Assembly (NCBI RefSeq): GCF_016862455.1
Contig: NZ_BOMZ01000034.1
Location: 16,925 to 80,924, forward strand
Source of the DNA: Actinoplanes utahensis
Lineage (GTDB): Bacteria > Actinomycetota > Actinomycetes > Mycobacteriales > Micromonosporaceae
Direction: 5' to 3'
DNA length: 64,000 nt
Every line of letters starts with the position of its first letter. The first letter of the stretch is position 1. The position numbers and the translations under genes are program-made. Below are positions 8,901 to 18,614 of this stretch, piece after piece. The notes below the pieces were generated by a model. The model was not told where the DNA came from, did not search any database, and saw nothing but the letters and a program-made list of their open reading frames with translations.

Positions 8901-10174
8901 GCGCACGACGCCCCTTCCAGTCGCGCCGCGATCAGCGCCCGATGCTCGCTCACCGCGTCACGGTAAACCCGTAGCAGCGTTTCGGCAGTGCGATCCCAGG
9001 AGAACTGCGACGCGTGCGCGACCGCGCCGGCGGCCAGCCGGCGCCGATGACCCGGCTCGTCGAGCAGCCGGTCCAGCACCTTCGCCCAGTCCCGCGGGTC
9101 GTGCCCGTCGACCAGCACGCCACTGACCCCGTCCCGGACCGCGGTGACCAGGCCGCCGACCGCGGCCGCGACCACCGGGGTCCCGCAGGCCTGCGCCTCC
9201 AGCGCGACCAGGCCGAACGACTCGTTGTAGGAGGGCACCGCGACCAGGTCGGCGGCGCGGTAGAGCGCGGCCAGGCCGTCACCGGTCTGCGGTGGCAGGA
9301 ACACCACCGAGCCGGCGATCCCGAGCGTGGCCGCCAGCTCGATCAGCGAGGACGGCCGGTCCAGGCCGCTGCCGCTCGGACCGCCGCAGATCACCAGCGT
9401 GGCGTCGGAGCCGGCGGCACGCATCTCGGCGAGCGCCGCGATCAGCACGTCGGGAGCCTTGAGCGGCTGGATCCGGCCGACGAAGGCGACGATCCGGCCG
9501 TGCTCGGGCAGGCCGAACCGGGCTCGGTCGGCCGGCCCCGGCCGGAACCGCCGCAGGTCCACACCCGGCTGGACGACACTCACCAGGGACGGGTCGGCGC
9601 CGTAGTACTCGATCAGGTCGTGCGCCTCGAACTCGGTGTTCGCCACCAGGCGGTCGGAAGCCGCGACGACCTGCTCCTCGCCGATCACCCGAGCCTTCGG
9701 CTCGGGCCGGTCACCGGCGGCGATGAACCTGTTCTTGACCTTGGCGAGGGTGTGCGCGGTGTGCACGTGCGGCACACCCCAGCGCTCCCGGGCCAGCCAG
9801 CCGACCTGGCCGGACAGCCAGTAGTGCGAGTGGATCAGGTCGTAGTGGCCGGGCGGACGGGCCGCCTCGGCCCGCAGCACGCCGTTGGTGAAGGCGCACA
9901 ACTGGGAGGGAAGGTCCTCCTTGGCAAGCCCCTCGTACGGCCCGGCGGTCACGTGCCGCACGAGAACCCCGGGCGCCATCTCGACGGCCGGCGGCAGGTC
10001 ACTGGCGGTCGCCCGGGTGAAGATCTCCACCTCGACGTCCCGCTCGGCGAGCCGCTTGGCGACCTCGACGATGTAGACGTTCATGCCGCCGGCGTCCCCG
10101 GTGCCCGGTTGCTCCAGGGGCGAGGTGTGGACGGAGAGCGTGGCGATTCGTCGGGGGATGGGCCATCCAGCCAC
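8894..10174 (-). CDS. mshA: D-inositol-3-phosphate glycosyltransferase (mycothiol synthesis)
   Basis: A 426-residue GT-B glycosyltransferase of family GT4. It transfers GlcNAc from UDP-GlcNAc to 1L-myo-inositol-1-phosphate, the first step of mycothiol synthesis. Visible are the MshA N-terminal signature ([20 protein letters not shown]), the IHSHYWLSG acceptor loop, [11 protein letters not shown], and the EX7E motif in [22 protein letters not shown] 10174 is preceded by GGAGGA. The mycothiol context agrees with the mycothiol-dependent enzyme at 59462. Confidence 0.93.
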   Translation of the reverse strand: MAGWPIPRRIATLSVHTSPLEQPGTGDAGGMNVYIVEVAKRLAERDVEVEIFTRATASDLPPAVEMAPGVLVRHVTAGPYEGLAKEDLPSQLCAFTNGVLRAEAARPPGHYDLIHSHYWLSGQVGWLARERWGVPHVHTAHTLAKVKNRFIAAGDRPEPKARVIGEEQVVAASDRLVANTEFEAHDLIEYYGADPSLVSVVQPGVDLRRFRPGPADRARFGLPEHGRIVAFVGRIQPLKAPDVLIAALAEMRAAGSDATLVICGGPSGSGLDRPSSLIELAATLGIAGSVVFLPPQTGDGLAALYRAADLVAVPSYNESFGLVALEAQACGTPVVAAAVGGLVTAVRDGVSGVLVDGHDPRDWAKVLDRLLDEPGHRRRLAAGAVAHASQFSWDRTAETLLRVYRDAVSEHRALIAARLEGASCAW

Positions 10175-10321
10175 GCTGTCTCCTCCGTATCGGGTATGAA
10201 AACTTGTTACGCCAAGGTTCATCTTCCCCATCGGCATCGCCGAACCACCACTCAGCAGACCCGGGGTGATCCAGGTCATTGATCGTGCGGGGGTATACCG
10301 CTCGTGCGGAAGAATCGCGAC

Positions 10322-11077
10322 ATGCAGAACATCGCAGTCGTGACGGGCGCCTCGAGCGGAATCGGCGCCGCGACGGCACGCCGCCTGGCCTCCGAGGGAT
10401 TCCACGTGGTCGCGGCCGCACGCCGCACCGACCGGCTCGAGACGCTGGTCAAGGAGATCGGGGCGAACGCGACCGCGGTCGAGGCCGACATCACCTCGGA
10501 CGCGTCGGTGGCCCGCCTGGCCGAGACGATCGCCGCCCTGGACGGCACGCTCACCCTGCTGGTCAACAACGCGGGCGGGGCCCGGGGCGTCGATCCGGTG
10601 GCGGCCGGCTCGGTCGAGGACTGGCAGTGGATGTACGAGGTGAACGTGCTCGGCACCCTCCGGGTCACCAAGGCGCTGCTGCCGGCGCTGGAGGCGAGCG
10701 GCCGCGGCACGATCGTGACGGTCGGGTCCACCGCGGCCTTCACGCCGTACGAGGGTGGTGGCGGCTATGTCGCGGCCAAGCACGGCCAGACCGCGCTGGT
10801 CGGGACGTTGCGGCTGGAGCTCTGCGGCAAGCCGGTCCGGGTCATCGAGATCGACCCGGGCATGGTGCGCACCGACGAGTTCGCCCTCAACCGCTTCGGC
10901 GGCGACCCGGACAAGGCCGCCGCCGTCTATGCCGGTGTGGCCGAGCCGCTGGTCGCCGACGACATCGCGGACTGCATCGCCTGGGCCGCCACCCGTCCCC
11001 AGCACGTCAACGTCGACCGGCTGGTCGTGCGCCCGATCGCCCAGGCCGCCCAGCACAAGGTCCACCGGGAGCTGTAG
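10322..11077 (+). CDS. Short-chain dehydrogenase/reductase
   Basis: A 251-residue classical SDR. It has the NAD(P)-binding motif [12 protein letters not shown] at the N-terminus, NNAGG near residue 83, a catalytic Ser in VTVGSTAAF and YVAAKHG carrying the Tyr-x3-Lys pair, then [20 protein letters not shown] after beta-2 suggests NADP preference (YdfG-like), but the substrate is unknown. ATG 10322 is preferred because [11 protein letters not shown] is the normal SDR start. The next gene begins 2 bp after its stop. Confidence 0.85.
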   Translation: MQNIAVVTGASSGIGAATARRLASEGFHVVAAARRTDRLETLVKEIGANATAVEADITSDASVARLAETIAALDGTLTLLVNNAGGARGVDPVAAGSVEDWQWMYEVNVLGTLRVTKALLPALEASGRGTIVTVGSTAAFTPYEGGGGYVAAKHGQTALVGTLRLELCGKPVRVIEIDPGMVRTDEFALNRFGGDPDKAAAVYAGVAEPLVADDIADCIAWAATRPQHVNVDRLVVRPIAQAAQHKVHREL

Positions 11078-11079
11078 GC

Positions 11080-11835
11080 GTGGTGAAGCCGGTCGGCGCG
11101 ATCACCCGGGGGACGACCAATCCCAACCGGCTGCGTCGCGTCGACAACTTCATCGCGTACCACTGCGGTCCGCTCCTGAAAGAGGCGGCGCAGCCGCTGG
11201 TCGTCGACCTGGGCTACGGCGCGACGCCGGTGACGGCTGTCGAATTGCGGGAGCGGCTGGCGGACGCGGTCCGCGTGGACGTCACGGTCGTCGGTCTGGA
11301 GATCGATCCGGTACGGGTGAGCGCCGCGCAGCCGTTCGCGGACCCGCCGTGGCTGGAGTTCCGGCGCGGCGGGTTCGAGCTGGCCGGCCTCACCCCGGTG
11401 GTGGTGCGGGCGTTCAACGTGCTGCGGCAGTACGCCGAGGACGAGGTGGCCGCGGCCTGGCGGACGATGACCGCGACCGGGGCGGTGCTGGTCGAGGGCA
11501 CCTGCGACGAGCTGGGCCGGATCGCCACCTGGACGGTCGTCGAGGACGGCACGCCGGCGACGCTGACCCTGTCCGCCCGGCTGCCGGTGCTGGAGCATCC
11601 GGCGGTCTTCGCCGAACGGCTGCCGAAAGCGCTGATCCACCACAACGTGCCCGGTCACCCGGTGCACGAGCTGCTGCGCGCGCTGAGCCGGGCGTGGGAG
11701 ACCGAGGCGACCCCGTTCGGACCGCGCCAGCGCTGGCTGGCGACGGTCCGCCGGATGCGTGCCGAGGGCTGGCCGGTGCTCGGCGGCCCGGCCCGCTGGC
11801 GGCTCGGTGAGCTGACCCTGCCCTGGCCCGCCTAG
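11080..11835 (+). CDS. SAM-dependent methyltransferase-like protein
   Basis: A ~251-residue actinobacterial protein with a Rossmann motif I-like stretch ([18 protein letters not shown]) and an acidic end of strand 2 ([11 protein letters not shown]), as in class I methyltransferases. The later part ([20 protein letters not shown], then [16 protein letters not shown]) has no familiar motif, and the substrate is unknown. Two adjacent GTG codons (11080 and 11083) can start it. It is likely cotranscribed with the SDR. Its stop overlaps the stop of the convergent receiver gene by 4 bp. Confidence 0.6.
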   Translation: MVKPVGAITRGTTNPNRLRRVDNFIAYHCGPLLKEAAQPLVVDLGYGATPVTAVELRERLADAVRVDVTVVGLEIDPVRVSAAQPFADPPWLEFRRGGFELAGLTPVVVRAFNVLRQYAEDEVAAAWRTMTATGAVLVEGTCDELGRIATWTVVEDGTPATLTLSARLPVLEHPAVFAERLPKALIHHNVPGHPVHELLRALSRAWETEATPFGPRQRWLATVRRMRAEGWPVLGGPARWRLGELTLPWPA

Positions 11836-12239
11836 CTGCTCTCGTCCTTCTTCTCCAATGCCTCGTTCACCGCCGACAACAGGGCGTCCGCGGTGAACGG
11901 CTTCTTCACCAGCACATCGGCCTCGGTGATCTCGCCCTTGGCCACCGCGATGTCCTTGGGCAGGCCGGAGACGAAGACGACGCCGATGCCGGCCCGCATG
12001 CCGCGGATCGTCTTGGCGAGCTCGCCGCCGGACGCACCGGGCAGGGTGAGGTCGGTGATCAGCACATCGATCTTGCCGGGATGCTCCTGGCAGATCCCGG
12101 TGGCCTCGTCCTGATCACCGGCCGCCAGAGTCAGGTATGAGCCACGCCGTTCCAACATGCGACGCATGATGTCGCGCAGGTCCTCTTCATCGTCCACGAC
12201 CAGGACTGTCGGCCTCTCGGCGACCGGCGCCTCGGACAT
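11832..12239 (-). CDS. Single-domain response regulator
   Basis: A 135-residue stand-alone receiver domain. It has an acidic pocket VLVVDDEEDL, a phospho-acceptor Asp63 in VLITDLTLPGASGGEL, a conserved Thr/Ser position in VVFVSGLP and Lys in VLVKKPFTADALL. There is no output domain. It may serve the PAS kinase encoded at 14125, which has no adjacent partner; that link is only an inference. Confidence 0.85.
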   Translation of the reverse strand: MSEAPVAERPTVLVVDDEEDLRDIMRRMLERRGSYLTLAAGDQDEATGICQEHPGKIDVLITDLTLPGASGGELAKTIRGMRAGIGVVFVSGLPKDIAVAKGEITEADVLVKKPFTADALLSAVNEALEKKDESS

Positions 12240-12332
12240 CTCGGTCCTCCTCGGGCTGGGGTCGCTCTCACGCTATCCGCCACCGGCCCCCGGCGTACGG
12301 CGGTCGGCGGGTTTCTCCGGCTGGTTCTCACC

Positions 12333-12357
12333 GCTGTCTCGACAGCGCTGAGACAGC
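12333..12357 (+). repeat. Dispersed inverted repeat, copy 1 (GCTGTCTC-N9-GAGACAGC)
   Basis: Two 8-bp perfect arms are separated by 9 nt. The copy lies between the 3' end of the subtilisin gene and the start of the receiver gene. It is preceded by CCGGCTGGTTCTCA and followed by AGTGACGAC. Similar copies occur at 31431, 63786 and 63849. Confidence 0.7.
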
Positions 12358-12380
12358 AGTGACGACCGGCCGGTACGGGG

Positions 12381-13601
12381 TCAGACGGTGTTGAGGTGGC
12401 CGGTGTGGAGCAGACGGTTCGGCGAGCCGTCGCCCGGGTTGCCGACCAGGTCCACCCCGGCACCGGCGACCAGGTCGTCGCGCACCTGGGCGGGCGACCG
12501 GTCCGGGTGCGCGCCGAGGATCAGGGCGGCCGCGCCGGCCACGTGCGGGGCGGCCATCGAGGTGCCGCTCAACAGCTTGACGTCCCAGTCCGACGCCGTG
12601 CCGGCCGACGCGATCCGCACTCCGGGCGCGAAGACGTCCAGGCAGGGGCCGTAGTTGGAGAACGAGGCGCGGGTGTCGGCCGAGTCGGTGGCGCCGACCG
12701 TGATCGCCTCCGGGGTGGCGGCCGGGGAGACCTCGCAGGCGTTCCGGTTCGCGTTGCCGGCCGCGAGCACGTAGGTGACGCCCTGCGCGATCGAGCGCTG
12801 CACCGCGGCGTTGAGCGACGTGCTCAGCGAGCCGCCCAGGCTCATGTTGGCCACGGCCGGCCGCTTCGCGTTCGCGGTCACCCAGTCCACCGCGGCGATG
12901 AAGCCGGCGAAGCTGCCCGAGCCGTCACAGCCGAGGACCTTGAGCGCGACCAGGCCGACGTCCTTGGCGACGCCGTAGGTCGCGCCGCCGATCGTGCCGG
13001 CGACGTGCGTGCCGTGACCGTGGCAGTCGTCGGCCACCGCGTCGTTGTCGACGAAGTCCCAACCGTCCACGGCCCGGCCGCCGAACTCGCGGTGGCCGAT
13101 CTTCACGCCGGTGTCGATCACGTAGGCGGTGACACCGGCCGCGGACCGGTGGGTGTAGGAGCCGGACAGCGGCAGCGCGGGCTGGTCGATCCGGTCCAGG
13201 CCCCAGGTCGGGCCGGACTGGGTGATCGGCTCGGCCGCGGTGCTGATCTCGGCGTCCTGCTCGACGAACGCCACCCCCGGGTCGGCCGCCAGGCGCCGGG
13301 CCTGGGCGGCGGTGGCGTTCAGGTGGAAGCCGCGAACGGTGGCGTGGTACTCGCCGGCGACCGTGCCGCCGTACTCCCGGACCAGCTCGCGGGAGGTGTC
13401 GGCGACCCCGGCCGCGGTGTCCGTGCCGGACTTCAGGACCACGATGTAGCTGCCCGGGATGGCGCCTTCCACGCCGGTTCCGAGCACCGGGCCGACCGGC
13501 GCGGCGACGGCCGGCCCGGTCAGGCCGCAGAGCAGGGCGGTGGCGGCGCTCGCGGCGGCGATCAGACGGAAGGCCGGGCGTCGGGCGTCGTTACCGAACA
13601 T
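12381..13601 (-). CDS. Secreted subtilisin-like serine protease (S8, proteinase K type)
   Basis: A 406-residue preproprotease. It has a Sec signal peptide ([23 protein letters not shown]), an inhibitor I9 propeptide ([10 protein letters not shown] through [11 protein letters not shown]), and a peptidase domain with catalytic Asp in [12 protein letters not shown], His in [14 protein letters not shown] and Ser in [13 protein letters not shown]. The oxyanion Asn is in [10 protein letters not shown]. It ends shortly after the catalytic domain, so there is no C-terminal accessory domain. It is an extracellular general protease. No flagellar-type promoter is obvious upstream. Confidence 0.93.
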   Translation of the reverse strand: MFGNDARRPAFRLIAAASAATALLCGLTGPAVAAPVGPVLGTGVEGAIPGSYIVVLKSGTDTAAGVADTSRELVREYGGTVAGEYHATVRGFHLNATAAQARRLAADPGVAFVEQDAEISTAAEPITQSGPTWGLDRIDQPALPLSGSYTHRSAAGVTAYVIDTGVKIGHREFGGRAVDGWDFVDNDAVADDCHGHGTHVAGTIGGATYGVAKDVGLVALKVLGCDGSGSFAGFIAAVDWVTANAKRPAVANMSLGGSLSTSLNAAVQRSIAQGVTYVLAAGNANRNACEVSPAATPEAITVGATDSADTRASFSNYGPCLDVFAPGVRIASAGTASDWDVKLLSGTSMAAPHVAGAAALILGAHPDRSPAQVRDDLVAGAGVDLVGNPGDGSPNRLLHTGHLNTV

Positions 13602-13768
13602 CAGGTGTGGTCCTCTCGGTTGTCTTCACTCGGCGGCATATCCGCACGTCCGGGGGCATGCCGAAAGCGGCTGAGGGAATGTTGGTGAGGGGGGAGAGCG
13701 CCCCGGGGTTCCTTCGGGTAGTGGCCGAGTTGCACCTATCGGCGACGGATGAGTCACACCGGGAACCT

Positions 13769-13796
13769 CTAAGCCGACCGTGCGGTGGGCCGAACT
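13769..13796 (+). promoter_or_regulatory. Possible FliA-type promoter before the small zinc-ribbon-like gene
   Basis: CTAA-N16-GCCGAACT differs from the CTCA-N16-GCCGAACA form in one -35 base and one -10 base. It lies 60 bp before the ATG at 13857. A second weak match (GTCA-N16-GCCGACCG) overlaps it upstream. Confidence 0.3.
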
Positions 13797-13856
13797 TCTC
13801 GCTGTCAGGACCGCTGCACCGCCACCGACCACCGCCACCCGAGCAAGGAGAGCGAT

Positions 13857-14069
13857 ATGACCACTCTGCTGTCGCCCGAGATCGACACCATCGGCGAGAT
13901 GACCGAGCGCTGCGATCGCTGTGGGGCGGCCGCCAAGCTGGAGGTAGTCCTGACCAGCGGCGGTGACCTCGCGTTCTGCGGCCACCACGCCAACCGGCAC
14001 CGCGCCGACATCACCCGCGTCGCCAGCAGGATCCGTCTCGAGGACGGGTTCGACTGGGCCGGTAGGTAA
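13857..14069 (+). CDS. Small cysteine-containing protein (DUF7455-like)
   Basis: A 70-residue protein with a zinc-ribbon-like pattern: CDRCGAAAK near residue 20, then FCGHHANRH near residue 42. This gives a C-x2-C and a C-x2-H arrangement that could bind zinc. This type of small protein is common in actinobacteria and its function is unknown. AAGGAGA sits 7 nt before the ATG, a near-perfect ribosome binding site, so it is probably well expressed. Confidence 0.8.
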   Translation: MTTLLSPEIDTIGEMTERCDRCGAAAKLEVVLTSGGDLAFCGHHANRHRADITRVASRIRLEDGFDWAGR

Positions 14070-14124
14070 CCGCCTGACGGGGTAGCCCGCGATATGCTCT
14101 TTCCCTCACGTCTTGGGGGTATTT

Positions 14125-15903
14125 GTGCATATCGCGGCGCACGACGTGGGCAGACTGTCCCGGCTGACCGCCGGGTGCGCCGGAGTCACGGTCGCCGTTC
14201 TCGGCGTCCCGCACATGTCCGGCACCGGACCGGCAGGCGCCCTCCTCCCGGCCGGGCTCGCCCTCCTGCTCCAGGTGACGCCGGCCGGCGGCCGGGCGGA
14301 GCGACTCCGTGCCGGCGCGGCCGCGCTCCTCGCACTGGCCGCCGCCGGGATGGGCGCCGCGTCGCTGGGAACCCATCCGGCCGCCGCGGTCGCGACCACC
14401 CTGGCCGGACTGGCGCTGGCCTGCCTCGACCTGCGCGTGCCCAGCCGTACCGGCGGCATCGCGTTCCGGGTCGCCGATCCCCTCCTGCTGGGCGCCGCGA
14501 TCATCGCGCTCGTCGCCCTGGTCCCGCGGCTGTTCGAGCCGGCCTTCCCGCCCGGGCGCGGGCCGGACAGCGTCATGCCGCTCCATCTGGCCGGCACGCT
14601 GCTCGCCCTCGCCGTCGGCACCATCCTGGCCCGGCCCGAGACGGGACCGCTGCACACCCTCGACGAGTCGGGGCCGCGGGTGGCCGTACGCCGGCTGGCA
14701 CCCGCCCTGATCGCCGCCCCCATCGTCGCCGCCCTGGTCAGCGCATTCGCCGCCCGGACCGGCGCCAGCCGTCCGGTGGCCGCGGTGAGCACCGGGGTGG
14801 TCCTCGCCGCCCTCGCGCTGCTCGCCCTCCTCGCCTACCTGGTGCGCACCCTCGACGACGCCGACCAGCGGCAGCGACATCTGGTCGCCGAACTGCGGGA
14901 GCGACAGGACTTCGCGCAGACGCTGCTGCAGTCGATGAACGAGGCCGTCATGGTCCTCGACGCCAACTATCGGGTGATCGACGTGAACCGCCGCTGGCGC
15001 GAGCTCACCGGTCATGACGAACCGCCCGCCTCAGCGCCGCCGTTGCCGCCTCCCGGCACCGGCGGCGACTGGCTTCTACCCCGCGCCGACGGCACCGGTG
15101 TGCCGGTGCTCGCCACCATGGCGGCCATCCCGGACGCGGCCGGCGCCACCCGCGGGTACGTGGCCACCTACATCGACATCGCCGAGCGGAAGCAGGCCGA
15201 GGACGCGCTCACCGAGCACGCGGCCGAACTCGAGCGCGGCAACGCCGACCTGGCCGCGGCGCTGGCCTTCAAGAACGACCTCACCTCGATGCTGACCCAC
15301 GACGTGGCGCAGCCGATCAGCTCCATCGCGAGCCTCGCCGAGCTGCTCTGCACGGACTGGGCGGACCTGCCCGACGACATCCGGCTGGAACTCGCCACGA
15401 AGATCGACAAGAACACCCGGCGGCTCATCAAGATGATGAACGACCTCCAGTTGCTCTTCCGGCTGGACACCGGCGCGGTCACCGCCCGGCGGGTCCCGGT
15501 TCCGCTGCTCGAGGTGGTCGAGGCGGCCTGCGGGACGGCCGTCGGCGCGGGCGATGTGGAGATCGTCATCGACGAGGACCTGGCGGCGCTGGCCGACCGG
15601 GGGCATCTCACCGTGGTGGTGGAGAACCTGGTGAAGAACGCGCTCACCCACGGGGCGCCGCCGATCCGCATCCGGGCCGACCGTGCCGCCGGAGACAGCG
15701 TGTGCCTGGCGGTGCAGGACAGCGGTCCCGGCATTCCGGAGGACATGCTGCCGAAGCTGTTCGGGCGGTTCCTCCGGGGCGCGGGGCTGGGCCTGTTCAT
15801 CGTGCGGCACCTGGTGGAGGCGAACGGCGGCACGGTGAGTTACGAGCACGCGCAGCCTCGGGGCGCCCGGCTGATCGTGACCCTGGAAGGCGCCCCCGCC
15901 TGA
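14125..15903 (+). CDS. Membrane-bound PAS-domain sensor histidine kinase
   Basis: A ~592-residue hybrid of about eight hydrophobic helices (residues ~10-245), a coiled linker, one PAS domain (residues ~270-355, with NEAVMVLDANYRVIDVNRRW) and a kinase core. The core has a phospho-acceptor His in SMLTHDVAQPISSI, an N box VVENLVKNALTHG, a G1 box QDSGPGIPEDML and a G2 box GAGLGLFIVRHL. The membrane part probably senses an unknown signal. No response regulator is adjacent; the nearest orphan receiver is at 11832. GTG 14125, with GGGGGT 5 nt upstream, is preferred to TTG 14113, which would overlap that ribosome site. Confidence 0.85.
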   Translation: MHIAAHDVGRLSRLTAGCAGVTVAVLGVPHMSGTGPAGALLPAGLALLLQVTPAGGRAERLRAGAAALLALAAAGMGAASLGTHPAAAVATTLAGLALACLDLRVPSRTGGIAFRVADPLLLGAAIIALVALVPRLFEPAFPPGRGPDSVMPLHLAGTLLALAVGTILARPETGPLHTLDESGPRVAVRRLAPALIAAPIVAALVSAFAARTGASRPVAAVSTGVVLAALALLALLAYLVRTLDDADQRQRHLVAELRERQDFAQTLLQSMNEAVMVLDANYRVIDVNRRWRELTGHDEPPASAPPLPPPGTGGDWLLPRADGTGVPVLATMAAIPDAAGATRGYVATYIDIAERKQAEDALTEHAAELERGNADLAAALAFKNDLTSMLTHDVAQPISSIASLAELLCTDWADLPDDIRLELATKIDKNTRRLIKMMNDLQLLFRLDTGAVTARRVPVPLLEVVEAACGTAVGAGDVEIVIDEDLAALADRGHLTVVVENLVKNALTHGAPPIRIRADRAAGDSVCLAVQDSGPGIPEDMLPKLFGRFLRGAGLGLFIVRHLVEANGGTVSYEHAQPRGARLIVTLEGAPA

Positions 15904-15925
15904 ACCCCGTACCCGGCCGGGTACG

Positions 15926-15962
15926 GAGGAGCCCCGGAACGCGGCGCGTTCCGGGGCTCCTC
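15926..15962. terminator. Bidirectional terminator after the PAS kinase
   Basis: A 17-bp perfect inverted repeat (15926-15942 with 15946-15962) and a 3-nt loop, between convergent genes. A further short palindrome (CCGTACCCGGCCGGGTACGG) sits just before it. Confidence 0.85.
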
Positions 15963-15972
15963 GGCGTCTGCG

Positions 15973-16767
15973 TCAGCCGCGCTCTTCTTCGTTGATCATG
16001 CCGTGGCCCCACATGTCGGAACCGGCGTTGCGGCCGCCCATCCGCGCGGTGCCGGCGATGCCGCCGCCGCGGATGCCCGACGGGCTGCCGATGTCCGCCG
16101 AGGTCGGCACGTTGTGCAGCGGGTTGTCGGTGATCCCGGTCCCGGTCGGATCGGCGTTGCTCAGGTCCGCGGCGCCGGTGTCCCACCCGGCGCCCGGGCT
16201 CGGGGTGGCGCCCGCGGCGTTCCGGTTGCGGATGCGCGCGGCGACCGAGGCCGGCGACGGGGTGTCCATGCTGATGCCGGGCAGCAGGGTGTGCGACCGG
16301 CCGCTCATCTGCTTCGAACTGGCGCCGCCGTGCGGAATCGGCCGTCCGCCCAGCACACCGCTCTCCACCAGGCCCTTGAAGGTGGTGAGATCGGCCTTGA
16401 GCCGGCGGGTCAGCGACTCCTGCCCGTGCCGGCCGCTGGGCATGAGGAAGGCGATGTCGGCCTCCAACTGGGCGACGACCTGGGTCTTCGTCTCACCCAT
16501 CGGGCGCAGCGTGATCGTCTCGGCGAGCAGCGGGCCCTCCATGGTCGACCAGGAGACGCGCTCGTCCGGCGACCGCTCGATGATCTGGGCGTCGAATTCC
16601 CGGCGCTTCCCGTCCACATCCATGATCCAGTGGGTCTGGTCGGCGCCGATCGACGTCACCTGCCGCACACCGGTCATGAACCGGGGGTAGTTCTCGAACG
16701 CCGCGAGCTGCTCGTACACCGTGTGGACCGGCGCACTCACTTCGATAGCCTGCTGAACCATGCTCAT
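15973..16767 (-). CDS. SRPBCC-family (polyketide cyclase/START-like) protein
   Basis: A 264-residue protein. The first ~150 residues form a SRPBCC ligand-binding helix-grip domain (QQAIEVSAPVHTVYEQLAAF, WIMDVDGKRREFDAQIIE, RVSWSTMEG). The remaining ~110 residues are Gly/Pro/Ser-rich and low-complexity, probably disordered. Lipid or hydrophobic ligand binding is known for the fold; the role here is unknown. ATG 16767 with GGGAGAG upstream fits the family start. It stands alone, convergent with the kinase gene. Confidence 0.75.
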   Translation of the reverse strand: MSMVQQAIEVSAPVHTVYEQLAAFENYPRFMTGVRQVTSIGADQTHWIMDVDGKRREFDAQIIERSPDERVSWSTMEGPLLAETITLRPMGETKTQVVAQLEADIAFLMPSGRHGQESLTRRLKADLTTFKGLVESGVLGGRPIPHGGASSKQMSGRSHTLLPGISMDTPSPASVAARIRNRNAAGATPSPGAGWDTGAADLSNADPTGTGITDNPLHNVPTSADIGSPSGIRGGGIAGTARMGGRNAGSDMWGHGMINEEERG

Positions 16768-16857
16768 CGCAACTCTCCCATGCTGAAGTGCTGGCATCAC
16801 AGAGAGTACGGAGGTGATTTCGCCTCGTGTTCGGTTTCGCTGTTTCCTTTACTTCCC

Positions 16858-17607
16858 TCAAACCCGGCGAAGGTACTGCCAACGGCCGACCTCGGCCGCG
16901 TATCGGGCGTCACTGGCGGGCACGACGGTCACAGCGGCGTCGAGAAGCATCTCCACCACCCGCGCCGACGGGCTGCGCCACGCCTCACTGACCTCCACCA
17001 CGGCGCCGGTGATCCGGCAGGCCGCAGCCAGTTCGGCGACCAGCGCGGGCGTGACCGCGGAGTCGTCGACACCGGCCTGACCGAGCAGCGCCAGCGGACG
17101 GGCGAGCTGCGCCGGGACGTACCGGGAGGCCCGCTCCAGGCCCTTCACGGTGGCCGCCACCAGCGCCTCCGCCACCTGCCCGGGAGTCAGCACACCGGCG
17201 TCCAGGCGGGCCCGCACCTCGCGCGGGCCGAGCAGCTCGCCGCCGGCCGGCAGCCCGGAGACCGCCACCGACAGGGCGTCCAGCTGCGCCAGGTCGGGCG
17301 GCAGAGCCAGCCAGCCGTCGGCCCGGACCACCTCCACCTCCGCGGCGACCCGCAGGGTCATCTCGGTACGGTGCCGGGCCCGCCGGACCGCGTCGGCGTA
17401 CGCCGTCAGCCAAGTGGTGTCCGGCCCCGCCTGGTCGGCGAAGGTCAGCGCGGTCAGACCGGCCCGGTCGGCCGCCGAGACCACCACACCGACCGCGTCC
17501 CGGCCGGCCGAGAAACCGGTGTGCACATGCGCGTCCACCGTCAGATCCAGCGCGCAGGCCGTACCGACCGCACCGCCACCGACCACTGATTCGCGCTCTG
17601 CGACCAC
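16858..17607 (-). CDS. PHP-domain metal-dependent phosphoesterase-like protein
   Basis: A 249-residue protein that opens with the PHP signature LTVDAHVHTGFSAGRD (metal-binding HxH) followed by AGLTALTFAD. A late VVPASDARYAAEVGRW segment corresponds to the closing metal Asp. The substrate is unknown; relatives include histidinol-phosphatase-like and nucleic-acid phosphoesterase enzymes. Some of the usual middle His ligands are not evident, so activity is uncertain. GTG 17607 has GGGGAGTC upstream. Confidence 0.65.
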   Translation of the reverse strand: MVAERESVVGGGAVGTACALDLTVDAHVHTGFSAGRDAVGVVVSAADRAGLTALTFADQAGPDTTWLTAYADAVRRARHRTEMTLRVAAEVEVVRADGWLALPPDLAQLDALSVAVSGLPAGGELLGPREVRARLDAGVLTPGQVAEALVAATVKGLERASRYVPAQLARPLALLGQAGVDDSAVTPALVAELAAACRITGAVVEVSEAWRSPSARVVEMLLDAAVTVVPASDARYAAEVGRWQYLRRV

Positions 17608-17832
17608 GCTGACTCCCCGGCTGATTGAACGGGACTGTCCCGCCGAAGAATGAGAGTGCGCGCCGGACGTTGTCTGCGGGGTCAGCGGCCGGTGCAGGTC
17701 GGGAGCGCGGCCGGGAACCGGATCGGCAACGCGACCGCAACGACCGGCGCACCTTCGCCCCGGCATGCTCTACCCATGCACACGAAGACGCCCGCCGCGT
17801 CTCGTCGCGGCGGGCGTCTCGGCGCACGGGTG

Positions 17833-18075
17833 TCAATCGGACGTTTCCGGTTTCCCCAGCATCTGAGCGAGCGCGTGGACGGCGTCATCGGTGGGTGAGG
17901 CAGCCGCCCGGTTCGCCTCCTTCAGCTCGCGGTAGACCTCCTCGCGGTGCACCTGCACGTCCCGGGGTGCCTGAATGCCCAGCCGGATGACGTCGCCGCG
18001 GGCCTCGAGCACCGTGATGACGACATCGTCGCCGATCATCACGCTCTCCCCGGCCCGCCGGGTCAGCACAAGCAT
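17833..18075 (-). CDS. csrA: Carbon storage regulator CsrA
   Basis: An 80-residue translational repressor. The N-terminal ~55 residues are typical CsrA (MLVLTRRAGESVMIGDDVVI, RLGIQAPRDVQVHREEVY). The C-terminal ~25 residues are a longer tail than in E. coli. CsrA dimers bind GGA-containing RNA and, in the Gram-positive circuit, block flagellin translation until FliW sequesters them. It lies directly downstream of flgN-flgK-flgL-fliW, but a stem-loop at 18130 separates it from fliW. GGAGGAGG precedes the ATG. Confidence 0.95.
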   Translation of the reverse strand: MLVLTRRAGESVMIGDDVVITVLEARGDVIRLGIQAPRDVQVHREEVYRELKEANRAAASPTDDAVHALAQMLGKPETSD

Positions 18076-18129
18076 CGGTGTCCTCCTCCATCCCTGGAAC
18101 GGACAGCAAGTCCCGATCTGCGACGGCAA

Positions 18130-18161
18130 GGGCGCGGCCGCGAGGAAACGCGACCGCGCCC
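18130..18161 (-). terminator. Stem-loop between fliW and csrA
   Basis: A 13-bp inverted repeat with one mismatch (GGGCGCGGCCGCG at 18130-18142; partner at 18149-18161) and a 6-nt loop. It could end or attenuate the flgN-flgK-flgL-fliW transcript before csrA. Confidence 0.6.
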
Positions 18162-18174
18162 GCACTGACGAGGT

Positions 18175-18612
18175 TCAGAAACTCCGGTTCATGATGGCGC
18201 GGACCGGGAAGCCCGAGCCGTTGAGGACGACCTGCATGGCGCGCATGGTGTCCCGGTCGACCACGATCGGGGCGAGCAGGTTCGCGGTGGTCTCGTTCTC
18301 GCCGGCGGTGATCACCGTGAGCAGCAGCACCCGGTCCGGGTCCGTCGTGTTCAGCGCGGCGAACACAGCGTTCTCGATCTCCGGTGCGTAATCCGGGAAG
18401 AACGGCTCCGGCGGCGCCACCAGGAACCGGAGCTCCGGGTTGTCGACAGACGTGAGCGCGTAGAGCAGACCGTCGTCGTTGAGACGCACCAGAACGAAAT
18501 CCCGGTGCGCCGGGAAACCCGCCATGGGCACCGCCATCGTGATGGTCGGCAGCCCCAGCGACGGGTCGGTCATGGTGGACTCGATCGGTCGGGATGCGGT
18601 GCGAATACTCAT
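18175..18612 (-). CDS. fliW: Flagellar assembly factor FliW
   Basis: A 145-residue FliW with the family core (PMAGFPAHRDFVLVRLNDDGLLYALTSVDNPELRFLVAPP, FPDYAPEIENAV, VITAGENETTANLLAPIVV). FliW binds flagellin and CsrA in turn: when flagellin is exported, FliW is freed and titrates CsrA. ATG 18612 is chosen, with GAGGTG upstream; the in-frame GTG at 18618 overlaps the flgL stop. The start follows flgL directly, so the two are coupled. Confidence 0.92.
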   Translation of the reverse strand: MSIRTASRPIESTMTDPSLGLPTITMAVPMAGFPAHRDFVLVRLNDDGLLYALTSVDNPELRFLVAPPEPFFPDYAPEIENAVFAALNTTDPDRVLLLTVITAGENETTANLLAPIVVDRDTMRAMQVVLNGSGFPVRAIMNRSF

Positions 18613-18614
18613 GG

